Source: Cladobotryum mycophilum
Taxonomy: Eukaryota > Ascomycota > Sordariomycetes > Hypocreales > Hypocreaceae
Assembly: GCA_036429605.1 (NCBI GenBank)
Contig: JAVFKD010000004.1
Coordinates: 2,418,001-2,482,000 of the forward strand
Direction of reading: 5' to 3'
DNA length: 64,000 bases
The translations under genes and the position numbers were made by a program. Positions 44,294-56,220 of this stretch are shown in pieces; within the stretch, counting starts at the first letter, position 1; every line of letters begins with the position of its first letter. The notes beneath the pieces are model-generated. The model searched no databases, was not told the DNA's origin, and saw only the letters and a list, made by a program, of their open reading frames with translations.

Positions 44294-45944
44294 ATAGGCA
44301 GTTACAACTAAAGCTTCAATAGTCGAGTATATGCCACCTCTTTGTTCCGTTTCTTGTACTTGGCCGTTGAAATGGGAAAAATGACGGTCGCGACGGTCGC
44401 CTCCGTTAAAAAGTAGAAGAATGGTCGAATGCCATTCCAAAACTCCAAACTCGAGATCAGGATCAGAGGGAGATTAAGCTTAAAATAAACTCCCCCAGGA
44501 ACGACGGGGCCTAGGGCTGAATGGCAGGAGACGCGACGTGCGGCTGAGTGTCGATCAACCAAGTTAGCATGTGGCATAGTTCGAAATGCGACCTCTTGGC
44601 AGGTTGCCAACTGGGAACGTACAAGACTGCCAGGCTAAGTGAATACGATATACGATCTAGTCCAGCTAGAAGCTTGACGACGGGATCAGGAGCCTTGGGT
44701 GTCCTACATCACCATGCACGCTTAAACTGCACTGATGAAGGGATGTCGAATGGAATGACAGGCAAGTTTATTGATAGGAAAGGAAATCTAGGAAGAATGG
44801 CTGCTCTGTAACTTCAATTATTGACTTTGATCTCAATAACTATTGTAGAATGACTTGTTGTCCGGGGGATATGTGTACTCTGCGACCCGAGTTGACTTGA
44901 CATGACCCAAATTCTTCATCGTCAATCCCGTCCTCGACTTCTTGTTGCTATGATGACTATAGTTCCTTCGCCGTCTATAATTCTGCCCATCTATTTCTCT
45001 GCATCGTTACAATCGCTTCCTCCTCTGTCTGTTGCACTGTATCGTTCTTATCGTCTGCTTGAAGACTTTTCGTTTCCAACGCTTGGAAGCTGCTTTCTTT
45101 CCTCCCCGTGGCGGCGGATAGTATTAGCGAATCAGCCCATATGGGCTTTCTATGATCCCCGAGTTCCAAATTCTGTTGATATAGCATTCAACTAAAAGTC
45201 TAAAGTGATTAGAACATAGAACAATAACGTAATTGCTAAGTTGAGAGTTGAGAGTTGAGGTTGAGGCGGAAAGGTCTTGGTCTTACCACGGCTTACACGT
45301 GAAGTCAAGTGTTTATTCCCAACAACCGACATGGTAGGCGATAGAGAGCGTCAAGGCTGCACCTCTAGATTGAAGAAAACAAAACCCGTGCATCATGCAT
45401 CTTCATCTTGAGCATGATCTGTCCTCAGATAGCTCAGGGGTAAAAGGCTATAGGTAAAGCTAATAACCCGAGTAACGGAGAATACTGCTCTTCGATTTTT
45501 GTTTTAGGAAGAGAGAGAGAGATAGAAAGAGAGAGAGAAGGATTTAGAAGAGTCTCTTCTTGAAAACACTACCCCTCTTTGAATCAACTAAGGTAGCGAC
45601 CAGTACTGCCCCAGTTGGCTCTTTGGAAAACCTCCAGCTGGTTTATAGGAGTGTCAACAGCTGTCAGCCAGACGACAGACAAACAATGCAACTCACCTTT
45701 CACAAAAAGGCATAAGTGAATTGACTTACATAAACTTTTCACTTCTTGGTCAAATCAGTGGTTGCCAGCTGGCAACAATAAAGATCTCTCTTCCTCATCA
45801 AAACACTGCAAACCCTCTCCTTTCTTCAACCACCCACACAAACAATTTTTTTCACACAACTCCAAGCAACAATTCCAAAACTATTAAGCAATAAGCCTTA
45901 CTTTCTCTCTCTCTCTCTCTCTCTCTCTCTTCATCACATTCAAG
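44294..45944. other. Intergenic with CT-rich leader
   Basis: No gene was seen. A short tRNA A-box-like string near 45432-45450 has no B box or cloverleaf. The last 40 bases are a (CT)n tract just before the secreted-protein gene. Confidence 0.5.
45904..45930 (+). repeat. (CT)n tract in 5' leader
   Basis: About 13 CT units end 15 bases before the ATG of the cysteine-rich secreted protein. Such tracts are frequent near fungal transcription starts. Confidence 0.85.
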
Positions 45945-46402
45945 ATGAAGTTCACCGGTAAGCTCATCCCCTATTCCTTGGCACCATCAATTAGTTCTCT
46001 GGGTTCCTAACTCTTGGCAGCTGCTGTCGTTGCCTTCGCTATGATGACTACCATAGCCAAAGCCAGTCCTATCGCTGGCATCACCACCACCACTACCACA
46101 GATACTACCACAAACTCTGTCACTCCCATCTCGGCTGCTACTGCTCCTATTGACGAGCCAGTCGTTGCTGTCAACGTCCTCTCTGTCGGATCCACCGAAA
46201 CCCCTCAAGGAAACCCTCAAGGAACCCCCCTGGTGGTGAGAATTGCGTCATGGCATGCAACTGGACCTTCTACTTTTGCCAAAAAGCTCCCTTCAATTGT
46301 GTCTGCACTTCGCGTGGATACATCCAATGCGATTCGACATGGGATGAATGCACTGATCGTTGCTGGTGCCTGTGCAACGAAGCCTGCAGAGAATGCTCTT
46401 AG
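45945..46402 (+). CDS. Small secreted protein with a 12-cysteine C-terminal domain, frame shifted by one base
   Basis: Exon 1 is 45945-45957 (ATG plus 10 bases), followed by a 63-base intron and exon 2 from 46021. The product begins with a clear signal peptide (MKFTAAVVAFAMMTTIAKA, cleavage near residue 19), then a Thr-rich spacer. At a run of six C (46225-46230) the frame changes. The continuing frame gives a bland tail without the cysteines. The alternative frame, reached by one extra C, carries 12 cysteines in about 54 residues and ends at TAG 46402. With that base the CDS is 396 nt (131 residues). Spacing includes C-x3-C, C-x-C and C-x-C-x-C. This is the profile of a small cysteine-rich secreted, effector-like protein. 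Its function is unknown and no family was recognised. Confidence 0.75.
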
Positions 46403-46686
46403 GTCGCTGGTCAGGGATGACGGACGGAATGATGGTTACTGGAAGTTGGGTTCGTACGAGAGTCTATGAAGATACCGGGAATGTATCTAGATAAAAGAAA
46501 AAGTCAAGTTGCTATCACAAGACAAAGTAAATCTAAGTCTAACTCTCTCTCGAAGGAGTGGAGTTCTATTTCCGGTGCCAATTCCCCGAATGCCATTGTG
46601 ATTACCCTCCTCTTTGATCCTTCAAAGCTTACTCAACATCCCAATACTTCTTCAAAAGAAATATGAACAATTAAATTCTCATTCAT

Positions 46687-47718
46687 CTATACCCTCAGTC
46701 CCTTGACCTCAATACCTTGATCTTCGTCGGAGACATGGCTCGCTCGTTCCCTCGTCGCGTTGGGTCCAAAGACCAGGCCAGGATGCCCGATGCAAAGTGA
46801 AAATACAGCAAGGCAAACAAGACTGTGATGCAAGTTAGTTTACATATTTCGCAGAAGCTCCTTATGAGAAACACTCACACTCCCTCCAGGCCAATGAAGA
46901 GGCCCTCATCTGTGACCAAGTCTGAGTTGACGTATCCCTTGCTCAATTCGTAGCATCTGTAGATACATCGCGTAAGGATTAAAATAATAGCGGTTCCGAG
47001 GAAGCTAAAGAATAGACGCATCCTTAAATTCATATTTTCCGATGATCCCGTACGGAAATAACGAATCAAGTAGTCGGCAAAGAGAACGCTGAATATGACG
47101 AGGACGGCGACTTGGAAGGCCAGACCAGCCATGGCTATGTCTACACCAGTCTGGCTTTTACCCTTGCTAATTGTGGACATGGCACCACCAGCAGCCTGGA
47201 GAATGAGGCAAACGACGTCGGCGGGGATGAAGATCCAGTAGAAGAGCTCGGGCTTTATGCGAGAGATTTCGGGCGCGAAGTAGTTGATGCTATCAAAGTG
47301 TTAGCCGCATACAGATGCGGCGAAGGTGGTGAGAAACTCACGTTCTTGACAATGTGATGTAGATGGATGCAGTATAAAAGACTGGGCCACAAGTAATAAG
47401 GACAATCTGGGTCATGAAGCCTCCAAACGACCAAGGGTTGTTGTACAGGATGATGCGACCGGCATACCCACCCATTTCAACCACGCAGCCAAAGATCATA
47501 AAACCCATGAAGCCCCAGCTGCGCCATCGAAATCCAAGAAAGATATGAATCAGCATCGCAATCCCAAAAAGAGTTAGAAAGGTAATGTTCGCCGCGAGCG
47601 AGGGACGGTATTGGTAGACGCTCCATTCTACAGGACAAATATCGAGTGTGCAGTTGGCATTTGGGCCAAATGTGATGACATTGAATGGAGGCGCGTGTAA
47701 TGGGGTTGGAGAAGACAT
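46687..47718 (-). CDS. RTA1-like seven-helix membrane protein
   Basis: Three exons (47718-47342, 47289-46879, 46822-46687) encode 307 residues. It has about seven hydrophobic segments and the RTA1 family marks: Pro/Tyr-rich N-terminus (WSVYQYRPSLAAN), GCVVEMGGYAGRI, FGGFMTQIVLITCGPVFYTASIYITL, FYWIFIPADVVCLILQAAGGAM, ILTRCIYRCYEL and GHPGLVFG near the end. The family contains fungal lipid-translocation or stress-response membrane proteins; RTA1 and RSB1 of yeast confer resistance to 7-aminocholesterol and to sphingoid bases. The exact role here is unknown. It is convergent with the cysteine-rich secreted protein gene, about 285 bases apart. Confidence 0.93.
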
Positions 47719-50700
47719 GATGATGTACGTTGTAGCCTCTCTGCGAATAGAGTCTAGGAAATTGAGGATCGAATGAGCGACGCAGTCGATGAATGCGCAA
47801 ATAGTTGCTGGCGTTGGTAAGCAACGTAAATGGGAAATGATGGTGGGAGCCGAGTTCGGCCTCAGAAAGGGTCTCGATGAGAAGCCGAAGCAGGTTGATA
47901 ACCGATAGATTGGCTATTCGTAATAGTTACGTCGTATCTCCGCCCAATATTCAACAATGTCTCTCACTGGCACATGCAAAATGATCTGGAACAAAATCGA
48001 GGAGGGTATCTAAGCATATAAACCCCCTTCCATCTCTGCAAGGCGATGCGGCTCATCGATCAAATCCGAGCGGTACGACGGACAATCTAAGCAGATCCTG
48101 AATTCCACCTGCAGTGGGTTTTCGCTTACATTTCCCATTGGAGAGCATTTTGAAAGCTCAGCTGGGGAGCGGGAGAGCGGGATTCAATGATAAAGATAGA
48201 GTCATACACCAAATACTATCGGTTACCGGCACAGAGGAGGCGGAGGAACGGGACAACTCTGGTGTAAAAGACTCCCGAGACGACAACACCGATTGGCGAG
48301 GAGTGGTCAGAGTGGTCGGCGGAGAATATCTGTGGAGCATGGGTAAGGATATTTCGTCGTCCCATGCTGTGGTAGGCATCCCTTGCCGTCGTTCGCAGGC
48401 CATAAACGGGGAGATGGGTCCCTTTACCTGACGTGCTTGAAGGGTTCCGGGTTTGAGGTTTCTTGGCATTGATAAAGAGACTCGACACGATCCACACAAT
48501 TTCGTATAAAAATGCATAAATAAATGATGCTGACGACGACAGCGGGAACATGGCGCTCCGGGTCCGATGAGTATTGAACTTGGACGGTTGGGTCGACTCT
48601 CACAGTTGATCCGCTCACGCTCCAAGTGCTGACGCAAGCCGGACAAGACGAGCGATAGCGCGCCGCTTTGAAAGCTCATTCAATACTTATTGACGAGTTT
48701 CGCAATTCCATCTGTAGAAAGGTAATAGTGCATCATGCTATCAAGTGCTCAGACTGATATCAGGCACCCATCACACCATCCGCATCACAGCAGGTTCGTT
48801 CGATGCGCATGCCGACCTGAGATTGCGTCGAGAATCTGTCAAATCGGACTATCTTCCCAGTGCTCAATCAGCGATATGAATATGATGGAAAGTGATGGCG
48901 TACACATCTCTCCTTGCTCGAACGAGAGATATTGGTATCAATAGATGGTCGAGGGTAGATTTGAGGACTGTCGAGCAAGACCCCTCTTCAGTGGGCAGTT
49001 TGACGATGGAAGGCGTGGTGGATCTGCCGCAATAACTTCCAGGTTCACTCCCGCCCAGTTCGCACGCACGGCTGTCTGCCTCACTGTAGTTGCAGAGCCC
49101 CTCCACTGAAAAGTGTAGGCACTTCGTATCTGTTGTCCATCCATGAATTGAATACAGACGACTTTGCTGTGAAATTTTGTCCAAAAGCCAAGAGATCAGG
49201 TGATTTCAGGTGCAGAAGATGAACTGGGGAAAGGAAAGAGTCTTACTTAACTTCTTGGAGGTCGCAACTGCCAATCTTGCGGCGTATTAATCAACTTCAC
49301 CTGTGGCCTCAAAGTGATGCCCCTCCAACACAGCTCCAGTAAGCCACCCTAAACATGCTGCTCATTTGCACAACATTAGAGTCCGAGATTCTACCAAATA
49401 GGACATGTAATGTTTATATGTTCAAAGATTTTCCAGCCATGAAAAAAAAGAATGAGATCGCTTTAAAATAAGTACTAAGATGATGGAAGGTTAGTCTTCA
49501 CTGTCCTACAGGGCTCCAAGTCTCAAGCCTGGACAAGTTGTTGGGCACGCTGTCCCTCAGCATCATCTCTGGAAAGCACAAGCTAACCAAAGATCCAACT
49601 TGACTGGGAGACTGAGGATTATATCTTCAGCACCACCCAGGGCGGAAAATAGAAACATCCCGCAGTGACTCTGCACCTAACAAGGTCTTCGTAGGAATGT
49701 GCCCAGTCCCAGCGTCACACTTGTCGCGGGTCGCTGCATTCCCGAACACTCGGAGCAGATCTGTCACAGCCGTTGGTGCGATCTGTGTGCCAGACTTCGG
49801 CCCGGAACGGCTTCCTGATGGGTCATTACTGCAGTCCAGCAGGTCTTTAACAAGTACTCTTGAAGGCTTTCCTCCGTGATTCAGGGGACTCGGCCGAGTC
49901 CGTATTGAATCTATAAACATCCATGTGGCATGCAGGCCATGAGCTCCACTTTGGCCTGAGCCTCTGCGTCAAAGTTGGCAATACTGGAAAAGATACGGAA
50001 AGGCAATAGTATCATAGCATTCCGTCAGTTCTACCTGTTCAACATTTGAGCATCATCCATGGACTACAGTGGCATAAGGTGAGCTTTAACGAGTTTCATA
50101 TTGCCTCGGTCACCTCGGATTTCACGCCCGTTTTGGAGGGGGAATTGGGAAGATGATGAGAGATCAATACATCCCAAAAAGCCTATCCGTTATGCTATAT
50201 TCTCCGTCGGCCGGCTTACAAATGTCAAGGCAGATTGAGTGAGCTGCTTGACGACCAATCCAAGTCAAGATCCGTTCTCTTTGGTCCAGATGAAGGGATA
50301 CTAGCTCGACATCTCTGCCCTGAGCCGAAAACCTGGGGGTTATGCCTCGGTATGTTGACCGAGGCCCCACTACTTGAAAAAACTGAGAGCCAGCCAAGAC
50401 CAGCTCTACCACCAATACTGCAACTAACGCAAAGGAAAAAATCGACCGGTCTCGTTATCGAAACAGTAGCCGTCGGCCGGTTGCAACGGTCCCAGCAACT
50501 TACTCGTAAGACTCGCATCGGGGATATACCCACATCAGATATGGTGCCCTGTGGCTGGCGGGGGCCGGACTTCTCCCTGACGTGCATTTGCTCCCAAACG
50601 CCAAATCCAAGGGCCTGAAAAGGCGGCGTGGGCTTGTTGAGAGACTGCAGAGGGGGTGTAGGTGTAAACCGGAGCATAGTTTTCAGTTTTGATTAGAAAC

Positions 50701-50890
50701 CCAGCGAGGGAAAACTGCATTACTGCGCCATTGCCGTCATTGATCCCTAACGGCTTGAATTACTGAACAAGCAGGGATTGGTATATAAAGTCAGATCCGA
50801 CAGCACCTTCATTCCAGATCTCATTCTTCATCATCAACAACATCCATCTCAACCTCACCTAGCCACCACCACATTCCATCAACATTCACC
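47719..50890. other. 3.2 kb stretch without a supported gene
   Basis: A minus-strand hydrophobic stretch at about 48440-48560 (AVVVSIIYLCIFIRNC, then DRVESL) is membrane-like but lies in frames broken by stops. A second minus-strand frame at 48864-49184 has no signature. A TATA box for the next gene lies at 50782-50789. Confidence 0.45.
50782..50789 (+). promoter_or_regulatory. TATA box
   Basis: TATATAAA 102 bases before the start codon of the reductase gene at 50891, followed by a C/A-rich leader (CATCAACAACATCCATC). It is a good match to a fungal core promoter. Confidence 0.6.
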
Positions 50891-52063
50891 ATGGCCAACG
50901 AAATGCGTCAAGTTGTCCTCGCTGAGCGACCTGTCGATGATATCATCCCCGGCAAGACCTTCAACCAGAAGTTCGTTCCCAAGCCCACCGCTAGCCAACT
51001 TAAGGATGGCGAGATTCTCGTCGAGGTCCTCTACCTCTCTCTTGACCCCGCCATGCGAGGCTGGCTTGCTGGTATGTCTTTTCGAATCGGTTGAATTTTG
51101 CGCATTGACTCAGAAGAAACTGACGCACAATGAACAGATGTCCGCTCCTATCTCCCTCCCGTCCAGATTGGCGCTGTGATGCGTGGTGCCAGTGCCTGCA
51201 GAGTCGTTGCTTCCAAGAGCAGCCAGGCCGCCGCTGGCGACTACGTCTACGCTCAGACTGGTTGGACCGAGTATGCTATCCTGCCCGAGGGCAAGTTTGA
51301 GGGACCTACCGTTTTCCCTAATGTCCAGGACCCCAAGGATATGCTCTCTTTCCTTGGCCTTACTGGTATCACCGCTTGGGTCGGTATGACCAAGATCGGT
51401 GAGCCCAAGGCTGGTGAAACCGTTGTTGTTTCCGGTGCTGCTGGCGCTACTGGTAGCGTTGCTGGCCAGATTGCCAAGCTCAACGGCGCTCGTGTTATTG
51501 GTATTGCTGGCGGCGCCGATAAGTGCAAGTGGCTTGTTGAGGAGCTCGGCTTCGATGTTGCCCTGGACTACAAGGCTCCTGACTTCCGCGAGAAGTTCAA
51601 GGCTGCTACTCCCAACTACGTGGATGTCTACTTTGACAATGGTTAGTAAACACCCTGAGATGACAAAGGAAAACTCTGAGCTAACGGTAAACTTCCAGTC
51701 GGTGGTGAGATCCTGAACACATGCCTGGCCCGCGCCAAGGAGCACTCCCGATTCATCATGTGCGGTGGCATCAGCCAGTACAACACCTCCAAGCCCCAGG
51801 GCCCCAGCAACATCAACCGCGTCATCAGCATGCGTATTCGCATGCAGGGCTTCATCGTCTTTGACCACGAGGACGAGTTCCCCAAGGCCCGCAAGGAGCT
51901 CTCCCAGTGGGCTGCCGAGGGTAAGATCAAGAAGACCGAGCACATCCTCAAGGGTGGTCTGCAGGTTGCCGAGCAGGGTCTCATCGACTTGTACAAGGGC
52001 GTCAACACCGGCAAGCTGCTGGTTGAGGTCAAGAGCCTCAAGGAGGGCTCACCAAAGCTGTAA
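50891..52063 (+). CDS. NADP-dependent MDR reductase, alkenal/enone (PTGR/curcumin reductase-like)
   Basis: Three exons (50891-51071, 51138-51641, 51699-52063) give 349 residues. It is a medium-chain dehydrogenase/reductase without the zinc-binding residues. Motifs are LYLSLDPAMRGWL near residue 50, the NADP-binding SGAAGATGSVAGQIAKL, GGADKCKWL (Lys at the phosphate end), FDVALDYK and YFDNVGGEIL. Relatives reduce the double bond of alpha,beta-unsaturated aldehydes or ketones (leukotriene B4 dehydrogenase, plant alkenal reductase, bacterial curcumin reductase). The likely role is detoxification of reactive enals or a reductive step in a pathway. Codon use is strongly C-ending in many boxes, and the promoter has a good TATA box, suggesting high expression. 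Confidence 0.93.
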
Positions 52064-52623
52064 ATTACGAAATGCAAGCGGAAAGCGATGATTTAATGAC
52101 TGTATACATACATATTTATGAATGATAATAAAAAGTTGAAAATATCTGCCTGTTTATCTTTAGTGTCTACTTATTCGTTGCAGTTGAACGAGGCCATAGG
52201 CTCCCTTGAAGACAACTGTAGAACGTTGCATAGCATCTCCGGTGGACCAAAATATGGACCAATTATATATCAAAATAGTCAGTTTATATGCATAAACACA
52301 GTCTTGAAACAAATCCTAAATAAGAAAGGTCTGTTAACCTCCTGTACCCATCAAGTAGATAGGTACTGACATCTTGTACGGCAACATTGAGTGGATTCAA
52401 GGATGGATCTCAATTTCCGGTTCTAACCGATCTCCTAGCAGCTAAGCTAAGCTCGACTTGCGCGATAACAGCTTCAAATTGGATGACGTAAAATCCTTGA
52501 AAGCTTTCACAAACAATTCCGCCAGGGCGTCCTTCCAACCGAAATCGGCCCTCCTCTATCAAGTGTTTTCACAATGGCAAAAACGATATCTTTTAACGTG
52601 GTAACTGGACACTTGTGTCTCAA
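52064..52623. other. Intergenic, no gene seen
   Basis: About 560 bases with the 3' region of the reductase and the promoter of the permease gene. No other feature was recognised. Confidence 0.5.
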
Positions 52624-54303
52624 ATGATGTTGCCTGCTACAATGGACAACAGTCGGGTGTCTGGAGGGATGGAAAGAGAGGAACCGACGGGACTGTTCGA
52701 CAAAGATGATGCGGCGGCGATGGTTGGCGAGGTTCGCCACGACATTGACCCGGTGGTGGAAGCAAGAGCCGTTAGGAAGATTGACTGGTTCCTGATTCCG
52801 GCCATGATATTCGGATGTTCGTATAACCTTCTAATCCGAGTGATGATAGCGTGAGGACAACACATATCTGACAAAAAAACCTTGCAGATGGCTTGGTGTA
52901 CTACGACAAGGCTATCCTTGGCTCTGCGGTCCTCTTTGGAATGACCCAGGACCTCCATCTCACTGTGGTCGATACCTCGACCACGCCGCCAACAACGGAC
53001 ACCCGTCGACTAAGCTGGGCCACCTCGCTCTTTTACTTTGGCATGCTGGCCGGACTGTACCCCATGTCCTTTGCCCTCCAGCGCTTCGACATGGGCAGGA
53101 TCCTGGGGGCGGTCGTGATCCTCTGGTCCGCCATCTGCATGCTCACCGCGGCGGTGACGTCCTGGCGGGGGCTGTACGTCCAGCGCTTCTTCCTGGGCTT
53201 CGTCGAGAGCGTCATCCCCACGGGGTTCATGTGCATCGTCTCGGGGTACTACACTCAGTCGGAGCAGTCCCTCCGCCAGAGCTGGTGGTTTAGTAGCACG
53301 GGTCTGTTCACCATCGTCGGCGGGGCGCTAAACTATGGGTTTGCCCAGATCACGGGTGGTGGGCTGCGGCGGTGGCAGTACATCTACCTCCTCGCCGGGT
53401 CCTGTACGTTCCTGTTCGGGTTGGCTTGCTTTGCGCTGCCGAACTCGCCCGTCTCTGCCTGGTTCCTGACCAAGGAAGAGAGGTTCGCGGCCGTAGAAAG
53501 GCTGCGCCACGGACAGACCGGCGTACGCTGCACCAAGTTCAAGACCTCTCAGCTACGGGAAGCAGTCCTGGATGTCAAAGTATGGCTCATTGCGCTCATG
53601 ATGGCATCCGCCTATACCGTCAACGGTGCTGTCAGCGGTTTCGGCCCGCTCATCGTCTCAACCTTTGGCTGGGGCACTCTGGAGTCGATCCTCTTTCAGT
53701 TCCCCCTCGGCGGCCTTTGTTTCTTCGTGATCCTCGGAACCGGCTACCTGGGATCGAGGATCAGGAACATCCGAATATTGATGCTGATACTCACCTGTCT
53801 GCCTGTCATTGCTGGCTGTGCCATCATCTGGAAGAGCAAATGGACACACCACGCCGCGGCTCCCATTGTTGGATACTCGATCACCGGTTTCTTCGGAGGA
53901 ACGGTTAGTCTGATAATCACAGTCGGCATGTCCAACGTAGCGGGCCACACCAAGAAAAGTTTCATGGCGGCAACAATCTTCGTCGCCTACTGCGTGGGAA
54001 ACATCGTCGGGCCGCAACTTGTGTGGTCGCAAACAAAGAACAGACACTACCCGGCCCTTTGGCTTGGCCTGATCATTTGGTTTGTCCCCTTTCAAATTAT
54101 CCAATTCTCCCCATGATATCAGCAGGACTGACAAGACTTGCAGCTACATCATATGCATTGTTGCTTCCGTCGCTCTATTTGCTGTGCTCCGTGCCGCGAA
54201 CAAGAGGAAGATGGCTCTGCCAGAGGATGAAAATGAGAGGGCGAAGCTGGCATTCCAGGATTTGACTGATAAAGAGAATCCGTACTTTAGATATGTTTAT
54301 TAG
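52624..54303 (+). CDS. MFS transporter, allantoate permease (anion:cation symporter) family
   Basis: Three exons (52624-52816, 52888-54079, 54144-54303) encode 514 residues. Intron 1 has a weaker donor (GTTCGT). The join restores MIFGYGLVYYDKAILG, the conserved first-helix motif of the DAL5-type family. Other marks are YVQRFFLGFVES and IPTGFMCIVSGYYTQSEQ in helices 4-5, RRWQYIYLLAGSCTFLFG, WFLTKEER in the central loop, and VGNIVGPQL near the end. About twelve membrane segments are present. Members import small organic anions such as allantoate, pantothenate, nicotinate or phthalate. The substrate is not predictable from sequence. A second ATG at 52642 may be the true start. Confidence 0.92.
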
Positions 54304-54535
54304 ATTGCCCCTGGGCCCTGCTGCAAATGCCCAAGACTATGAAAATCGAGTTTCAGGGTATCAGATATTACTTTATTGACATGGAACATTATATCCGTTC
54401 TATTATCATTACACATTCATCTGTACAAGCTATCATTCGCGCCTTTGCCATGCCGTATATATCGTTTACATCCAACATACATTTTGATCCAACCATTGTT
54501 TGCGCCCAACGAGAAAATGACATGATTCTCTTTAT

Positions 54536-56220
54536 TCAAAATATCCGTGTGATGCTAGGCCCGACCCATTCAACCACCTTGCACTCCTTGTCCTTGCGCC
54601 ACTTGTCGATTCTGTCTTCCACCCAACCTGCCTTGAAGTCTACCCACTCCTCTTTTACTTTTCCTTCTTTCTTTTCACCTTTCTTCCCACCCTTCTTCTC
54701 ATCCTTTACTTCTTCCTTCTTTTCTTCTTTCCTCTCAACGCCATAGCGAATGGATCGCATGAGGATACACTTCTTCTCATCTTTCCCCCTCCAATTCCAC
54801 TGCACGCAGCTATCATCCTTTTTGCACGCCTGCTCGCACTTCTCAAACGAGTCGAGGCCTGCTTCAGGGCCAGGAGTCCAACTATCCCAGTCGCCGTTAT
54901 CCCAGTTCTCCTTGATAGCTGGCTTGCCTGGATGCTGAAAATTATACAAGTCAGAGTATATCAACGGACTCTATAGAGATAAGATTAGTCAGCATTCATT
55001 CCTCATGAAACGTAGTCTCCTTTGTGGGGGGAAGCATACCTCGTTCTGCCTTTGTCCAAATTCCCACCTCCAAACGTCAACCATGTCCTTTGGCGATGTC
55101 TTGTGCAGCGTTAGGACGGGCTGGCACCAGTAACGATCGCTGAATGGAATCCCATGCAGCGGATGGGGGTTGAACATAGGCCAGTAGCCTTGCAAGGCTA
55201 TATTGGCGTTCCATAGCGCCCAACCCAGAACACTGTCACCACAGCACTCGTTCCTTAGTAGAGGCAACAACCTCTGGGTCACTGAAGGTTCGCTGTATTG
55301 GCCGTGTTCGGACGATTCTCGGTGGATCAAAGCTTTAACCGCACCACGGCTAAGTACATAGCCAGGCCCGCCATTAGCGAACCATGTTTTGACGCGGCGG
55401 TCTTTGTCTTCACGTCCGGGGGATGGAGAACCCATATAGATTGGCTTGTCGGGGTCGAATGTTTGAAGGAATCGAAAGACGTTGTCCCAAACGACGTATC
55501 TACATTAATTCAGTGTTAGAGTGCGCTTCCTGGATACTCGGCTGGGTATAAAAAGACTCACGTGTCCGTCTCATAGAAAAAGTAAAATGGCCTATCAGGC
55601 TTGAGCAACCAGGCTCTTTCAATTTGGGGCAGGAATTTGTATTTATCGATGGTCCAGCCACTGATGCGCTTCGTCGCCTCCTTGTCTACACCCAGGGTAC
55701 CATTTGCTCGCATCGCCTTTTGTGCCAGGTAATGCTTGATGTCGGGGTTCTGTTCCTCGTCATAGTACCCCTCTGGCAAATTGGCAAGTATGTCAATAAC
55801 GGAGTGGTTGCGAATCGTCTCGTCGAGGTCGGAGAAAATGAGCAATTGGTCGGGGGCGAAGCATGCGCTGACGCTATCTAGCTGCGATTCGATCTTGGCG
55901 CGGTCCTCGCCATGTCCCATCTTAAGGACAGGCTGAACGAGGTCAAGTAGATGCTTGGGAAACGTTGCGCATAGCTCTTCGGTTGACTTGTCGGCGGGAT
56001 CGAGGGAGACGGGGTAGTAGTCGCTATATGTGGTATAAGGATAGAATTCGGGAGACTCCTTGAAGCCTAGGGGAGGCAGGGCTTTGGTTTCCGGGTTGCG
56101 CCATAATAGCAAGATGGTGAGGAAGAAGAATGATGCTGCGGCGATTACGATGCGAACGAAACGTTTGTTGAGGAGCAGTCCCGTGCGCGGCGTGTCCTCA
56201 GGCTTGGGGAATAACGCCAT
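54536..56220 (-). CDS. Fungal glycosyltransferase (GT31-like, type II membrane protein) with PAN-like tail
   Basis: Three exons (56220-55562, 55499-55040, 54970-54536) give 517 residues. Residues about 23-40 (IVIAAASFFFLTILLLW) form a single N-terminal anchor, so it should be a type II Golgi protein. The DLDET motif follows LLIFS, and KPDRPFYFFYETDTYVVWDNVF, split by intron 1, carries the probable metal site. WFANGGPGYVLSRGAV and DSVLGWAL match core-1 galactosyltransferase or fringe-like enzymes. The tail (FEKCEQACKKDDSCVQW, then KKCILM) resembles a PAN/apple domain and is interrupted by a Lys/Glu-rich stretch of about 40 residues. The likely role is extension of protein O-glycans or N-glycans. 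The sugar and acceptor are unknown. It is convergent with the permease gene. Confidence 0.88.

Noticed and set aside
45425..45480. tRNA A-box-like string GATAGCTCAGGGGTAAAAGG
   Set aside because: No B box, no paired acceptor stem and no cloverleaf can be drawn downstream.
51110..51943. Minus-strand open frame of 277 codons, Leu/Gly/Ser-rich
   Set aside because: It is a shadow on the opposite strand of the strongly C/G-ending codons of the MDR reductase.
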